Positions 46,758 through 57,111 of a stretch of 64,000 nucleotides of DNA are shown piece by piece (the first letter of the stretch is position 1; every line of letters starts with the position of its first letter). The stretch is from the NCBI GenBank assembly GCA_963705155.1, contig CAVPJC010000018.1, forward strand, positions 124,001 to 188,000, given 5' to 3'. Below the pieces are notes generated by a model that did no database searches, was not told the origin of the DNA, and worked only from the letters and a program-made list of their open reading frames with translations. The translations under genes were made by a program, and so were the position numbers. Source of the stretch: CAVPJC01 sp963705155 (GTDB lineage: Bacteria; Chloroflexota; Anaerolineae; Anaerolineales; UBA4823).

Positions 46758-49132
46758 ACGAGTAACAGAAAATTCACTTTTGCCCTCATTGCCGGGTTTG
46801 GCATCCTGTTTGTGCTGTTTATTTTTGGCTTTGAGGATTATACGGGCGACAAGCGGCGCAATGCGGTTGAAGCCTATGCAGGGGTAATTTCGAATTCGCT
46901 CTGGCATTTCGAGCCACAAGCGCCAACCGATTACTTGACTTTGATTGTTGCACGAGCAAGATTATGAAGGTTTCAGGGTATTAACGGAAGATGGTTTCAG
47001 ATTTTGTGGATGTCCAGAACAATCAGCATACTGCGTTCACAAATTTGTTGATCACGCTGAAGCTGATACAACGGGTGGAAATTACGGCGCGATATCAAAT
47101 ACAACGGTGAAACCATTGGCGAAATTAATGCCATCTGGTTGAATAAAAATATCTATATTTATTTTTATGCTCTGATCGTTGTTATTTTGTTGATCGGTGT
47201 TATTGGGTTGTATTCGCGGATTTTGCAATCCAACCGTGAGCTGGAAATTGGCGTTCAAGAACGCACCGCCGAACTTCACAGTGCAAACATTGAATTGGGA
47301 GAAAGCGAGGCGCGTTACCGCAGTATTTTTGAAGATTCCCCAATTTCGCTGCGCGAAGAAGATTTTTCGGAAGTCAAGAAAATCATCGACCAATTGCATC
47401 AGATCTGGCGTGAAGGATTTCCAGAGCTTATTTTGATCAGCACCCCGAGACGGTTGCCGAATGCGTGCGGGCGGTGAAAGTGCTCAATGTCAATCAAAAC
47501 ACACTTGAGCTATTTAAGACCGATAATAAAGAACGGCTGTACCAGGGGTTGACGGACATATTTACAGAAGAATCCCTGGCCAGCTTTGGGCAACAATTGG
47601 CAGCATTTGCGGAAGGGGAAACCCATTTCGATTGTGAAACAATCCAACAAACCGTGACCGGCGAAAAATTATGGGCCGGCACACGCGTCTCCATCGCGCC
47701 GGGGTATGAGGAAACCTGGGCAAAAGTGTTTGTTTCGATCCTGGATATTACCAACCGTAAAAAGACTGAGGCGGAACTTGCGAATTACCGCGAACACCTG
47801 GAGGAACTGGTCACAGCGCGCACCACTGAATTGATGGCTCTGCAGCACGATCTGGAACAAAGGGTCGCCGAGCGGACTGAAGAACTGGCGCAGGTCAATA
47901 TTGGATTGAATGCGGAAATCGTGGAGCGCAAGCGGCTGCAAGAGGAGGTGCAGCGCTATACCGAAGAGTTGGAGCAGCGCGTCGCTGACCGAACCCGGGA
48001 TCTTTCGGTGCTCTACGATGTGACCGCGGTTGCCAGCAATGTGTTGGATCTGGATGAGCTGCTTTCTCGCTTGCTGGGACAGATCGTTATCGGCAATGCG
48101 GCGCAAGGCTGGCATCATTCATCTGTTGGACGAATCGGCGTCAACGCTGCGACTTGAATACTGCAGCAAGGTGTGCCCCGATGAAATTTCGGATGGAATA
48201 GTTACATTGTTTGCGGACCAGGGGGAAGCAGGACGATGTTTGAAAAACATTCTGCTTTCATCAATATCCTGACCTGGAGAGCGATCCTCGTGTGCCTGCA
48301 GATCGTGCGAGAGAGTGGTTGGCGCACTTATATCGGGGTGCCGATCCAGGATACACGTGGGCAACTTGTCGGGGATTTTGAGCATTTTTGGCGAAACAGA
48401 AGACCCACTGACCGTTGAAGAACTGACATTACTGTCTTCCATTGCCGATCATATCGGTTTGGCGGTGGAGAATGTCCGCTTGCGTCATCAGGCGGAGCAA
48501 ACCGCCGTTCTGGAAGACCGCCAGCGCCTGGCGCGGGAATTACACGATGCGGTCAGCCAGAGCCTGTTTTCGGCAAGCGTAATCGCAGAAACACTGCCGC
48601 GCCTGTGGGAGCGTAACCCTCAGATTGTGCAGCAAAACCTGGGCGATCTTCACCGTCTGATTCGTGGGGCGCTGGCTGAGATGCGGATGCTGCTGCTGGA
48701 ACTGCGTCCGATGTCCATGGAGAATGCTGTGCTGGGAGATTTGCTGCACCAATTGGTGGATGGCATCCAGGGCCGCACCCAATTGGATGTTTCTTTGCAA
48801 ATCGATGGGACAGGGTGAAATTCCCACACAGGTGAAAAAGAATCTGTTCCGGATTGCCCAGGAAGCATTAAACAATGTGGTTAAACATGCACGGGCGCAG
48901 CATGTGGTGCTCACGCTCGACCAAAGTACGGATCAAATCACATTGTGCATCTCCGATGATGGTCAGGGCTTTGAAGCGCGTTCGGTGGATGGCGGGCATC
49001 TGGGTTTGCAGATCATGCATGAACGCGCCGAAAATATCGGCGCCGACCTGACCATTTCCAGCCGCTCTGGGCGAAGGCACAGAAATTGTTGCCAGTTGGC
49101 CTGGCGCAGGCAAAGGAAACCAGGAGCGGTGA
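46758..49132 (+). pseudogene. Sensor histidine kinase with PAS, coiled-coil and GAF domains (frameshifted)
   Basis: About 790 aa if repaired, with six or more breaks. It has helix FALIAGFGILFVLFIFGF, a sensor loop, a second helix (LIVVILLIGVIGLYSR), a PAS region (SEARYRSIFEDSP; TVTGEKLWAGTRVSI), a long coiled coil with repeated RVAERTEEL / RVADRTRDL units, a GAF region, HisKA_3 box EDRQRLARELHDAVSQ and HATPase motifs AQEALNNVVKHARA and ISDDGQGFE. AAGGAG at 46744 is followed by ACG at 46758 where ATG is expected, so the start is uncertain. Confidence 0.85.
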
Positions 49133-49189
49133 TCACCGCGTGACTTCAGGCGGAATGACCTGGATAATGATCGGATTGCGAGTCATTAT

Positions 49190-49827
49190 ATGAATGAACA
49201 AACGCCTATTCGAATCCTGTTGGTGGATGATCACGATATGGTGCGGCGCGGGCTGGCGGTTTTCTTGCTCGCCTATGATGATCTTGTACTGGTGGGAGAA
49301 GCCGCCAATGGCGTTGAAGCGCTGGAGAAATGCGCCTGAACTGCGACCGGATGTGGTCTTGATGGACTTGATGATGCCGGTCATGGACGGCATCACCGCG
49401 ATCCGATTGATTCGTGAGCGCTATCCGGCCACCCAGGTGATTGCCTCTGACCAGCTTTAGCGAAGAGAAATTGGTCGAGACTTCCCTGCAGGCGGGTGCG
49501 ATTGGTTACTTGTATAAGAACGTATCGGTGGATGAATTGGCGGCTGCAATTCGTGCCGCGCGGGTGGGGCGGCCAACACTTGCTCCCGAAGCCACCAAGG
49601 TGTTGATCAATAAAACCATGCAGCCATCGGCCCTCGGGCAGGATTTGACCGAGCGTGAGCGGGAGATCTTGAGATTACTGGTGGACGGGCTCAGCAATCC
49701 TGAAATTGCAGAACAATTGAACGTGAGCCGCTCTACGGTCAAAACCCATGTCAGCCACATCCTGGAAAAGCTCGGGGTAAACAGCCGCGTGGAAGCTGTC
49801 AACGCTGGCAATCCGAGCATAAATTAA
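49190..49827 (+). CDS. NarL/FixJ-family response regulator (two or three frameshifts)
   Basis: About 212 aa. Start MNEQTPIRILLVDDHDMVRR at 49190; phospho-acceptor Asp in VVLMDLMMPVMDG; TSFSEE; YLYKNVS; helix-turn-helix LTEREREILRLLVDGLSNPEIAEQL. Breaks lie near 49338 and 49445, and possibly one near 49800. It follows the kinase by 57 bases and is its likely partner. Confidence 0.9.
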
Positions 49828-49890
49828 CCACCTGACCGATCCGGCTATCCGCCATCTGACCGATAAACAAATCATTCCATTGGCCGTTAG

Positions 49891-49931
49891 AAAATCCCCC
49901 TGAGACCTGATGTGTCGAGGGGGATTTTTTT
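49891..49931 (+). terminator. Rho-independent terminator of the response regulator
   Basis: AAAATCCCCC at 49891-49900 pairs with GGGGGATTTT at 49919-49928, and a run of seven T follows from 49925. It separates the two-component genes from the ABC importer. Confidence 0.9.
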
Positions 49932-49990
49932 ATATACTCTAGATGCGTGATGAGGCAAGCATTGTAGCTAAACGTCCAAGGATTGGATCG

Positions 49991-50663
49991 ATGGATTATC
50001 AATTTCAATGGAACGTAATCTGGCAAAACTGGCGCTTATTCCTGACAGGGATCTGGCTGACCATTCAAATCACTGCGGTTGCTACAGTGTTGGGACTGGT
50101 CATCGGGATGATCATGGCCGGTTTGCAGTTGCTGAAGAACCGTGTCATCACCAGCATCATCCAGGTTTATATTGAAATCATTCGCAATACGCCATTTCTG
50201 GTGCAGCTTTTCTTTGTTTATTTTGGTTTGCCCACCCTGGGAATTAAGATCGAGGCATATCAGGCGGCATTAATCGCCCTGACCATCAATATCGGCGCAT
50301 ATGCAACGGAAATTGTCCGGGCCGGGATTGAATCGATCTCAAAGGGCCAGATCGAAGCGGGGCGGTCGTTGGGGCTTTCCGGCTTTCAGATCTTTATTTA
50401 CGTCATTCTTAAACCGGCATTGATGACGGTTTATCCGGCGCTTACCAGCCAGTTTATTCTGATCATGTTGAACTCCGCAGTGATTTCGGTCATATCGGCG
50501 CAGGAGCTGGCTTATCAAGCCAAGTATCTTCAGTCGAGAACATTTCGGAGTTTTGAAATCTATTTCTTTGTAACATTTCTCTACCTGCTCCTGGCCTACC
50601 TGTTCCGCTTTGTCTTTCGGCTTGATTTCCAAGGTTGCTTTTGGGAAAGCGCCGGTGAATTAA
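49991..50663 (+). CDS. Polar amino-acid ABC transporter permease 1 (one frameshift)
   Basis: About 224 aa with five helices. The start is MDYQFQWNVIWQNWRLFLTG after AAGGA; VYIEIIRNTPFLVQLFFVYF and the EAA loop EIVRAGIESISKGQIEAGRSLG identify the HisMQ family. A break near 50620 hides the natural end (KVAFGKAPVN). It imports polar amino acids together with the next three genes. Confidence 0.92.
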
Positions 50664-50665
50664 CC

Positions 50666-51325
50666 ATGAGAGAATTCAATTTCTTCGAAGTTCTCGTAGC
50701 TCTTGCTGCTGGCAACCCAGTGGACGATCGTTCTGTCGCTGATTGCATTGATCGGCGGCGGCATTCTCGGATTGCTGCTCACAATGATGCGCATTTCCAA
50801 AAACCGATTTCTTCAAGGGTGAGCCGGTTTTTTATTGGCTTTCATTCAGGGCACGCCTTTATTGATGCAGTTGTTTATTATCTTTTTCGGCATTCCGATC
50901 TTGTTAGGGTTTGACGTTCCGGCGTTTCTTTCTGCCATCTATCGCCCTGATTGCTTACTCGGCAGCTTACCTGGCGGATATCTGGCGCGGCAGCGTGGAA
51001 TCGATCCCCAAGGCGCAGTGGGAAGCAGGTACAGCGCTGGGCTTGAGCTGGCTCGAGCAGTTTCGCTTTGTCATCTTGCCCCAGGCAGTGAAGGTATCCA
51101 TCCCGCCCACCATTGGTTTTGCCGTCCAGGTGATCAAGAATACTTCACTGACTTCCATCATTGGCTATGTTGAGCTAACCCGCCAGGGACAGATCTTGAA
51201 CAACGTCACTTTCAGGCCGTTTGCAATTTTTGCGATGGTTGGCGTGATTTATTTCGTCGATTTGTTATCCGCTCTCCCTTTACAGCAAGCGCCTGGAGGC
51301 AAAATTGACCGTCGCGGCTCGCTGA
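50666..51325 (+). pseudogene. Polar amino-acid ABC transporter permease 2 (frameshifted)
   Basis: About 219 aa in at least four frames. MREFNFFEVL, FIGFIQGTPLLMQLFIIFFG, AAYLADIWRGSVESIPKAQW (EAA loop), TIGFAVQVIKNTSLTSIIG and a C-terminal YSKRLEAKLTVAAR mark a HisMQ-type permease. It starts two bases after permease 1 ends. Confidence 0.88.
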
Positions 51326-51432
51326 GAGCGATCACACGTTGAATACAAAGCGCTTCTGGCATGCCAGGAGCGTTGGTAGGAAAAGATTTTCGACAGATAT
51401 TTTGAAGTATCGAAAATTAAAGGAGATAAACC

Positions 51433-52290
51433 ATGAAAACCGAAATACGGAAAAGCGTTCTAGTTCTGTAGTAGCGAGCTTGCTCATCCTGGCCCTGCTG
51501 GCGGGCTGTTCGGCGGCGGCGCAACCTACCGCCAGCACCCGGCGGCGCTGAGGCACAAGCTGGCGAGGCCACAAATATTCTCGACAAAATCGTGGCTTCC
51601 GGAACCATCAAGATCGCCGTTCCGGAGGATACCCCGCTGTTTGGCAGTTTGGCGGCCGACGGGAGCTACGAAGGTTACGATATCGAAATCGCCAATATGA
51701 TCGCCAAGGATATGGGCGTAACGGTGGAACTGGTGCCCGTATCCAGCCAGAACCGTATTCCTTACCTGACCTCCGGCAAAGTTGACCTGGTGATCTCCAG
51801 CATGGGGATCAAGCCGGAACGCGCCCTGGTGATCAACTTCTCCAACGCCTACGCGCCGTTCTTCTGGGCAGTTTACGGCTCCGCCGACAAGCAGGTGACC
51901 AACGTTGAAGAAGCCAAAGCCTACAAGGTTGGCGCGACACTGGGTACGCTGGAAGAAATCGCATTTAGCGACGCCGCCGGCGAAGATGCGGAAATCATGC
52001 GATTCGATGATCAGGCTACCACCGTGCAGGCCTTTTTGACCGGCCAGGTTGACCTGATTGTGACTGGCAATGCGATTGCCGCGCAAATCATGAAGGATCA
52101 TCCGGAAATGAATGTTGAATCGAAATTCATCCTTCAACAATCGCCGTGCCACATCGGTGTCCGCCGTGGCGATGAAGCGCTGTTGAACTGGGTCAATGCA
52201 TTCATCTACTCTCATACCCTGAACCATGACCTGGATAAACTCTCGATCAAGTGGTTTGGCCAGCCTCTGCCTGAGTTCCCGAATTTCTAA
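51433..52290 (+). CDS. Amino-acid ABC transporter substrate-binding lipoprotein (two frameshifts)
   Basis: About 285 aa. MKTEIRKSVLVL leads across a break to a signal peptide with lipobox LALLAGC, a short linker and a clean family-3 binding domain: IKIAVPEDTPLFGSLAADGS, GYDIEIANMIAKDMG, DLVISSMGIKPERA, and a final NWVNAFIYSHTLNHDL. Acidic substrates are not clearly indicated. AAAGGAG precedes the start. Confidence 0.9.
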
Positions 52291-52370
52291 TTTCATCTCC
52301 CTCGATGTACGGCTGCCGGCTCCACCGATCGAACCGTTCGGAGCCGGCAGCCAAGATAGGATGTGGATCT

Positions 52371-53125
52371 ATGAGCAGCAACCTGGGAAACGAAATCATC
52401 ATTTGCAAAGACGTGCATAAATGGTATGGCGACTTTCACGTGTCTGAAAGGAATTACAACATCCGTGCGAGAACGCGAAGTGGTCGTGGTGATTGGCCCC
52501 TCCGGGTCTGGAAAATCAACCTGGATTCGCACCTTCAACCGGCTGGAAGAGCACCAAAAAGGCCAGATCATTGTCGATGGCATCGAGCTGAACAACGACG
52601 TGAAAAATATCAAGGATATCCGGCGAGAAGTCGGGATGGTTTTCCAACAGTTCAATCTCTTCCCCCATCTGACCGTCCTGGAAAACATTACCCTGGCGCC
52701 TATTCGTGTGCGCAAGTGGCCTCGCAAAAAGGCTGAAGAAATTGCCATGCAGCAGTTGGAGAAAGTGAAAATTCCAGAACAGGCGCAGTAAATATCCCAG
52801 CCAACTTTCTGGTGGGCAGCAGCAACGTGTTGCCATCGCCCGTTCTCTGGCGATGCAGCCCAAGATTATGCTGTTTGATGAGCCAACCTCTGCGCTTGAT
52901 CCGGAAATGATCAAGGAGGTATTGGATGTGATGCAGGACCTGGCCGAACAAGGGATGACCATTGTGGCAGTAACGCATGAAATGGGGTTTGCCCGCGGTG
53001 TCGCAAACCGCGTCATCTTCTTCGATGAAGGCGTGATCGTGGAAGAGAAACCGCCGCACATCTTTTTCGACCATCCGGATGAGGAACGAACCAAGAAATT
53101 CTTAAGCCAGATTTTGCGCCATTAG
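52371..53125 (+). CDS. Polar amino-acid ABC transporter ATP-binding protein (two frameshifts)
   Basis: About 251 aa, GlnQ/HisP type. Start MSSNLGNEIIICKDVHKWYG, a break near 52440, Walker A GPSGSGKST, Q-loop VGMVFQQFNLFPHL, signature LSGGQQQRVAIARSL after a break near 52790, Walker B IMLFDEPTSALDPEM and THEMGFAR switch histidine. It completes the four-gene importer. Confidence 0.92.
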
Positions 53126-53134
53126 TTTTAGGAC

Positions 53135-53179
53135 TTACGCAGTTGGTGGGGGATTGCCACTTTCCCTTGAACTGCGTAA
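53135..53179. terminator. Inverted repeat between convergent genes
   Basis: TTACGCAGTT at 53135-53144 pairs exactly with AACTGCGTAA at 53170-53179 over a 25-nt loop. It fills most of the 62-bp gap between the ABC ATPase and the aldo/keto reductase and may terminate both transcripts. The outer GGACTTACGCA resembles ends of some small IS-derived repeats (from memory). Confidence 0.5.
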
Positions 53180-53187
53180 CTGCTATA

Positions 53188-54147
53188 TTATTTTCGCCAG
53201 GGCATGGATGCCTGGTTGAGGGCTTCAACTTCTTCGGGGGTCAGGGAGAACGAAAGGGCGCCGGCATTATCTTCCGCCTGACGGCTATTCTTTGCACCCG
53301 GGATGGGAAGCACAAGCGGGTTTTCAATCAGCCAGCGCAGGGCGACCTGGCTGGGCGTTTTGGAATACCGCTCTCCAATCTCGCGCAAGAGATCAACTAA
53401 CGGCTGGACTTTATCCATCTCTTTCTGGCTGAAATTAGGCATGAAGCGCCTGAATCCACCCGCTTTCCTGGCAACAGAATATTTCCCGGTTAAAGCACCC
53501 ATCGCCAGAGGAGAGTAGGCGATGAGGGTGATCCCCAACTCGCGGCAGGCATCCAGAACGCCGTTCACCTCTGGTTGGCGGTGCAAAAGCGAATACTGCA
53601 CCTGATTGGAAGCCAACGGAATGCCGCGTTTTGCCAGTGCCGCATGGGCGATACGCATTTGTTCTGCCGAATAATTGCTCACGCCAACTGCCTTAACCTT
53701 ACCCGCCTCGACCGCCTCAGCCATCAAGTCCATCAGATCGGGGATGGAGACCGAATTTGTTGGGAAGTGATGCTGGTACAAATCGATCGAGCTGCGACCC
53801 AGGCGCCTCAAGCTTGCCTCCAGCTCTTTGGAGAAATTTCCGGTGCGGAAGCGAAGCGTGCCCGGGAACTTGCTGGCAATTAACACCTCTTTACCGCGCG
53901 CCAGCTCCCCCAGGCGCTGCTCTGATGCGCCACTGCTGTACATCGCCGCCGTATCAAACAGGGTTACTCCCGCCGCCATGCTGACCTCCAGCGCACGTTT
54001 CTCCTGCTCTGCTCCGTGCGCTCCGCCATAAGCCAGCTTGGCCGGGTTAAGGCGAGCCAACCCCCTGGGTTCGCCCCAGGTCATTGCACCGACACCCAGG
54101 CGAGGCACGCGAAGCGAGCTGCGGCCTAAAGATACCGTTTGATCCAT
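53188..54147 (-). CDS. Aldo/keto reductase
   Basis: An intact 319-aa NADPH-dependent aldo/keto reductase (YghZ/plant AKR-like). VTLFDTAAMYSSGASEQRLG holds the catalytic Asp and Tyr, LIASKF the Lys, IDLYQHHF the His, and VLPIPGAKNSRQAEDNAGAL the NADP phosphate-binding loop. The start at 54147 has AAAGGAG upstream. It follows the F420-type oxidoreductase by 46 bases. Confidence 0.93.
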   Translation of the reverse strand: MDQTVSLGRSSLRVPRLGVGAMTWGEPRGLARLNPAKLAYGGAHGAEQEKRALEVSMAAGVTLFDTAAMYSSGASEQRLGELARGKEVLIASKFPGTLRFRTGNFSKELEASLRRLGRSSIDLYQHHFPTNSVSIPDLMDLMAEAVEAGKVKAVGVSNYSAEQMRIAHAALAKRGIPLASNQVQYSLLHRQPEVNGVLDACRELGITLIAYSPLAMGALTGKYSVARKAGGFRRFMPNFSQKEMDKVQPLVDLLREIGERYSKTPSQVALRWLIENPLVLPIPGAKNSRQAEDNAGALSFSLTPEEVEALNQASMPWRK

Positions 54148-54193
54148 GAATTTCTCCTTTACCACACTGAGCCATTGTTTAGGAAGCCGGTTG

Positions 54194-54877
54194 CTACTTA
54201 ACCACCTGGATATTGAACATCCCCGTGCCCAACGCACCCCATAAGCGCAGCCAGATGGGTAAGTACATTTCTGTACCCCGTGCGGTGGTGATGTCGCCCA
54301 AATCGATGATGTGTCTCCAACCGAACCAGGATGTGAGCCAGCTAACGACCTGCGCTTTGGCTTTGGCGTCATTCCCGCTGACGAAAATGTGATGCTCGCC
54401 ATCCGCAAGCTGCCGGGGATTGACCATCAAACTGGCGGTCAATGTGTTAAGCGTTTTGACCACTTTTACTTCAGGAAAAGCGCGCTGAATTTGCTCACCC
54501 AGGGAGTCGGTGTTGCAAATCGTGAGGGTGGGCGGCATACCCTGAGAAAAATCAAGCGGATTGGATATATCGATCAGGGCTTTTCCGTTCAGGTTGGATG
54601 CGCCTGCCAGGGTGAGGGCATCCAGGGAGCCTGACCCGTTGGTTGCATTGATCACAACCTCACCATGCCGGGCAGATTCAGTGAAACTTCCAGACTTAAC
54701 CCCGGGGTGTTGCTTGAGCCAGGCGCTGAAAGGCGGAAGACCATAAGGACCGGGCTCAGATTGCGCCATGGTCTTACTCAAGTCGCGCGTGCCGACCATC
54801 ACCGCGTGACCGATCTCTGCCAGTTTTCCGGCGATGGTTTGCCCGACCACACCTGTACCTAAAATGCCGATGTTCAT
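54194..54877 (-). CDS. F420-dependent NADP oxidoreductase-like / NAD(P)-binding protein
   Basis: An intact 227-aa protein starting MNIGILGTGVVGQTIAGKL, a Rossmann motif, followed by VMVGTRDLSK, VVINATNGSGSLDAL, LIDISNPLDF and VVKTLNTLTASLMVNP. It matches the Fno/NADP-oxidoreductase coenzyme-F420 family; in relatives outside F420 users the cofactor may differ. The start has AAAGGAG upstream. It is divergent from a TetR gene with two operators in between, so it is a probable target of that regulator, together with the aldo/keto reductase. Confidence 0.9.
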   Translation of the reverse strand: MNIGILGTGVVGQTIAGKLAEIGHAVMVGTRDLSKTMAQSEPGPYGLPPFSAWLKQHPGVKSGSFTESARHGEVVINATNGSGSLDALTLAGASNLNGKALIDISNPLDFSQGMPPTLTICNTDSLGEQIQRAFPEVKVVKTLNTLTASLMVNPRQLADGEHHIFVSGNDAKAKAQVVSWLTSWFGWRHIIDLGDITTARGTEMYLPIWLRLWGALGTGMFNIQVVK

Positions 54878-54923
54878 ACCCTGCTCCTTTGACTGATATT
54901 GCTTTTGCCTTGAATGTATGGTA

Positions 54924-54941
54924 CGATACAGATCTGTATCG
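54924..54941. promoter_or_regulatory. TetR operator 1, perfect 18-bp palindrome
   Basis: CGATACAGATCTGTATCG reads the same on both strands. It lies between divergent starts at 54877 and 54995. The near-identical operator 2 is centred 34 bp away, close to three helical turns. Confidence 0.85.
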
Positions 54942-54957
54942 ACCATTCCGGATTATA

Positions 54958-54975
54958 CGATACAGACCTGTATCG
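54958..54975. promoter_or_regulatory. TetR operator 2, near-perfect palindrome
   Basis: CGATACAGACCTGTATCG differs from operator 1 at one central base and is bordered by A/T on either side. It ends 19 bases before the TetR start, which suits autorepression. Confidence 0.82.
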
Positions 54976-54994
54976 TGTCAAGAGGCAAACGGGA

Positions 54995-55564
54995 ATGAAA
55001 ATTGAAGCCACCCCCAAAGAGCAACTTTTCCAGACTGCCGCCCGCCTGTTTTACCAGCACGGGTACCGGGCGATTGGCGTAGATACGATCGCGGCAGAAT
55101 CAGGCATTGGAAAGATGACTCTCTATCGTCACTATCCATCCAAAGATGATCTGATCGTTGCCTATTTAAGAAACAGCGACCAGGTTTTCTGGGATCAATT
55201 CGAGCAGATAACCAGGGATGCTCCAACTGCGGGTGAAAAATTGCTGGCGTTCTTTGAGGCCCTGCAAAGTTACGTGCTCTCCCCGGATTGTTATGGTTGT
55301 CCCTTCATTAACATAGCCGCTGAGTATCCCGAGTCTGATTACGCCGGACACCAGGTCGCGTTGGAGCACAAGCAGAGCGTTCTGAGGCGCTTCCGGCAGT
55401 TCTCGGAAGAAGCCGGGGCGCGCCAGCCGGATGCATTGGCAAATGCCCTGTTTTTGTTGATGGACGGCGCATATGTCGCGGCGCGGATGTTCGGCACATC
55501 CACACACAACCCGGCCATTTCTCTGGCAGAAACTGCACGTCAAGTTATCGATGCTTGCTGTTGA
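54995..55564 (+). CDS. TetR-family transcriptional repressor
   Basis: An intact 189-aa regulator. The helix-turn-helix lies at residues 10-55 (LFQTAARLFYQHGYRAIGVDTIAAESGIGKMTLYRHYPSK in two parts). A ligand domain follows with CYGCPFINIAAEYP. The start at 54995 is preferred; the longer frame to 54914 would run through the operators. Confidence 0.92.
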   Translation: MKIEATPKEQLFQTAARLFYQHGYRAIGVDTIAAESGIGKMTLYRHYPSKDDLIVAYLRNSDQVFWDQFEQITRDAPTAGEKLLAFFEALQSYVLSPDCYGCPFINIAAEYPESDYAGHQVALEHKQSVLRRFRQFSEEAGARQPDALANALFLLMDGAYVAARMFGTSTHNPAISLAETARQVIDACC

Positions 55565-55621
55565 TCAGAACCAGGTTTCGTCTCTCTGATGAATAAACCA
55601 TATGGGAAGGAGGGATTCACC

Positions 55622-55996
55622 TTATTCTTTAGCCAGTGTGCCTTGATGGAAGACCATCTGCCAGCGATCATTTGTCAATTTCCAAATCGAGCTTCGTAGG
55701 GAATAGATGGGTGGCTCTCCAGGGGTACGGTACTGGACTGCTCGATAAGTTGCCAAAACGACGCCTGGCGCCAGGACTGTTGCGCTAAACTGTAATAGTG
55801 ATCTACGAGCCGGGGGCTCCTGCTGTAAGCCCTCGATGATCTGTTGTTTATTGAATACCTGTCCCGAGCTACCAAACTCGATAAAATCGTCAGCGAGCAA
55901 ATCGGCGAGCGCTTCGACGGATTGGCGCACCTCAGGTTGTAACAGGCATTCCTCCAGCTGATGCAAAAGCTCTTCCTGGGAATACTTCTCTTTCAT
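55622..55996 (-). CDS. DUF4440/SnoaL-like protein (NTF2 fold)
   Basis: An intact 124-aa protein with LHQLEECLLQPEVRQSVEAL, LLADDFIEFGSSGQVFNKQQ, VVLATYRAVQ and a final WQMVFHQGT, the standard DUF4440 layout. Such proteins are small NTF2-fold dimers, sometimes enzymes. It converges on the TetR gene. The gap 55997-56185 holds nothing I can support. Confidence 0.85.
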   Translation of the reverse strand: MKEKYSQEELLHQLEECLLQPEVRQSVEALADLLADDFIEFGSSGQVFNKQQIIEGLQQEPPARRSLLQFSATVLAPGVVLATYRAVQYRTPGEPPIYSLRSSIWKLTNDRWQMVFHQGTLAKE

Positions 55997-56185
55997 AATT
56001 CGTGCAATCCAGCGTCAAGTGGGTAGAAAAATCCTGTCATCCTATCGTACCAGACGAAAATGAAGTTTGGTTGCCATGCTGCTCATGAAGGATGCCTCCT
56101 AACCTTCGAAAAATAAACACGCGGGGATACCAATTTTCAACGGTTGGGGCCAAGGGCGGCGAATCGGATGAGATCGTAAACACTT

Positions 56186-57050
56186 TCATTGTGCGCTCGG
56201 CACCACTGCCGGTACGGTGTCGCTCGCAGACAGGACCTCATCCTCGTCCAGCCCATATCCACTCTCGATCAGCTCCACTAATCTGCGTGTAAAGCGGGCG
56301 GCCGGGGCGCCATCGATAACATCATGGTCGAAAATGATCGTCAGGCTGAGCATATGCCGCGGCTCCATCCGCCCATCCACTTCCGCCAGCTGCCGGGATA
56401 GTGCCCCCCACGACCAGGTCGAACCCGTGGGAGCCGGAGGCAATCCCCCAGCCGGCGTGGCCTTTGCCAAACATACCCAACCGAAGAAATGCCGACTGTG
56501 CCTGCCATGGATGTAACAATCGTTGGGTCATTCCGCAGGACCATCTGGAACAAAGCCTTGAACAACTGGAGAAAGGGCCACGGGAGCAGCATGGCGGAAC
56601 GGAACCAGGTAAACATTCTCGGCATCTGAGGGCATCTGATTGGATTGCACCGAGCGGATCTCCTGGTGGATCTCCCGGTACGATTTGCGGCTGGCAGTAC
56701 GGATGACATGGCCCGTCGAGAGGCGCTTTTCTCCTTTCTTCAGCTCGATCATAAACCCGACATCCACGTCGTCAAACATAACAAGCTGTTTGCTGCCTTT
56801 CCTGTAAGCCTGAACTGTCTTGTCTTCATCCACAGCGCGGGCCAGGCAGGTGATCAGATAGCCGGTGAAGGAGAGCTGCTCACCGGTCTTTGCTTTGTAG
56901 TCCTCGATGAATTTCCTGGCGGCTGTGACATCCGCCTCCAACAAGGCGTACATGCAATGCCTCCCCGACTTTAAGCTCCTGGTAGGCGGCCATGCCGCGG
57001 CGCTCCGGTGGGAAATCAACGACATGATAGGGATTGGTTCGATTATTCAT
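56186..57050 (-). pseudogene. Stand-alone 2-oxoacid dehydrogenase-type acyltransferase, paralog 1 (frameshifted)
   Basis: About 288 aa: only the CAT-like catalytic fold of E2 acyltransferases, with no lipoyl or subunit-binding domain. It starts MNNRTNPYHVVDFPPERRG at 57050 and passes TGEQLSFTGYLITCLARAV and VMFDDVDVGFMIE to the active-site motif FDHDVIDGAPAARFTRRLVE (H-x-x-x-D-G). Breaks fall near 56960, 56540 and 56470-56400. Its nearest relative in the window is at 59808-60644. The acyl donor is probably a CoA ester; this is inferred. Confidence 0.85.
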
Positions 57051-57111
57051 GGTGACGATTCCTCGACTACAATTTTAAAGGCTTGCCCACGACAGGAACA
57101 TTTGCTTTGTC

